Shown here: piece by piece, positions 8,029-8,238 of the stretch
How positions within the stretch are numbered: position 1 is the first letter of the stretch
Layout: each line of letters begins with the position of its first letter
The notes under the pieces: model-generated
What the model was told of the DNA's origin: nothing
The model's database searches: none
What the model saw: only the letters and a program-made list of their open reading frames with translations
Assembly (NCBI GenBank): GCA_002329575.1
Contig: DCTK01000073.1
Location: forward strand, 4,242 to 12,479
From: Sutterella sp. UBA1442
GTDB taxonomy: Bacteria; Pseudomonadota; Gammaproteobacteria; Burkholderiales; Burkholderiaceae_F
DNA: 8,238 nucleotides
Reading direction: 5' to 3'
Made by a program: the position numbers and the translations under genes

Positions 8029-8189
8029 CTCCTCTGCTTGGGTTTCAAGCAGGAGTCGACGAGATATTCTCCCGGCGCCCAACTGACCTCTTCTACCGAA
8101 TCGGTCGTTTCGGCAACTTGACCTTTCACACTCTGTCTTCGGGTGTCCCCTCGGAAGCGTTACTCATTCGCGTTGCACCTCTACCAACT
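8020..8189 (-). promoter_or_regulatory. lysine riboswitch aptamer (L box)
   Basis: cis-acting RNA that binds lysine. On the - strand the conserved L-box blocks appear in order: TAGAGGTGC (8183-8175), the loop-E element ATGAGTA (8167-8161), the kink-turn element TGAAAGG (8128-8122), TTGCCGAA (8116-8109), and the 3' block GAGGAGCTATC (8034-8024). Stems: P1 pairs AGTTGGTAG (8189-8181) with CTATCGATT (8028-8020), with three G-T wobbles. P2 pairs GGTGCAAC (8179-8172) with GTTGCC (8117-8112), bulging two bases. P3 is closed by GACC/GGTC (8106-8103/8088-8085). P5 pairs CTGCTTG with CAAGCAG (8052-8046/8040-8034). P4 (about 8080-8058) is drawn less surely. CCGAA (8142-8138) in the P2 loop can pair with TTCGG (8100-8096) in the P3 loop, the expected kissing contact. 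The order, spacing and five-helix layout match the Bacillus lysC and Thermotoga aptamers as I remember them. Confidence 0.92.
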
Positions 8190-8198
8190 TTGGGTTTA

Positions 8199-8227
8199 AT
8201 TAAACATCAATAAAAAAATCCTGTAAA
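8199..8227 (-). promoter_or_regulatory. sigma70-like promoter of the lysine-regulated operon
   Basis: On the - strand TTTACA (8227-8222, five of six to TTGACA) is followed after exactly 17 bases by TTTAAT (8204-8199, five of six to TATAAT). Transcription would start near 8191-8190, one or two bases before aptamer stem P1, which is where a riboswitch leader should begin. The agreement of spacing and start supports the call. Confidence 0.75.
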
Positions 8228-8238
8228 TAAGTATTTCT

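Noticed and set aside
7899..8129. 76-codon - strand reading frame upstream of the permease
   Set aside because: It lies across the riboswitch aptamer and terminator, and RNA structure explains the sequence conservation better. It resembles no protein I recognise.
8016..8213. 65-codon + strand reading frame at the right end
   Set aside because: It is antisense to the aptamer, and the strong L-box match on the other strand accounts for this stretch.

Overview
The window looks like chromosomal DNA from a betaproteobacterium, most likely a gut Burkholderiales of the Sutterellaceae type (Sutterella/Parasutterella-like). This placement is an inference from three things: an RNase E with a long Arg-rich tail, a neighbour resembling the betaproteobacterial DUF2863 family, and base composition that looks moderate by eye. 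No transposon, phage, CRISPR, tRNA or rRNA signal was seen.

Left half, + strand. The window opens with what may be the last 31 codons of an unidentified gene (to 97). A complete ribonuclease E gene follows (rne, 189-3281), carrying all catalytic and zinc-link residues, a membrane-anchoring helix and a disordered Arg-rich tail. After a strong hairpin (3296-3322) comes a 408-residue protein (3344-4570) that I match from memory to DUF2863. The 280-base gap 4571-4850 lies between convergent genes. It holds several hairpins, one a good AT-rich terminator for the left-hand genes and one a possible bidirectional terminator, but no convincing gene.

Right half, - strand. This is a complete, self-contained regulated operon read right to left. 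It has a sigma70-like promoter (8227-8199), a lysine riboswitch aptamer (L box, 8189-8020), an antiterminator/terminator expression platform ending in a perfect hairpin plus T8 (7943-7916), an APC-superfamily amino-acid permease (7879-6473), and a YtcJ-type metal-dependent amidohydrolase (6458-4851) 14 bases after the permease stop. The 3' strand of aptamer stem P1 can pair with the 5' arm of the terminator instead. The predicted logic is therefore that bound lysine stabilises P1, frees the terminator and switches the operon off.

The main discovery is this lysine-controlled permease plus amidohydrolase unit. The switch implies that the permease brings in lysine or a lysine derivative. It also ties an amidohydrolase of unassigned substrate to lysine supply, so import of an N-substituted lysine and its cytoplasmic hydrolysis to lysine is a testable hypothesis. 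A second point of interest is a roughly 31-residue insertion in the otherwise highly conserved catalytic half of RNase E.
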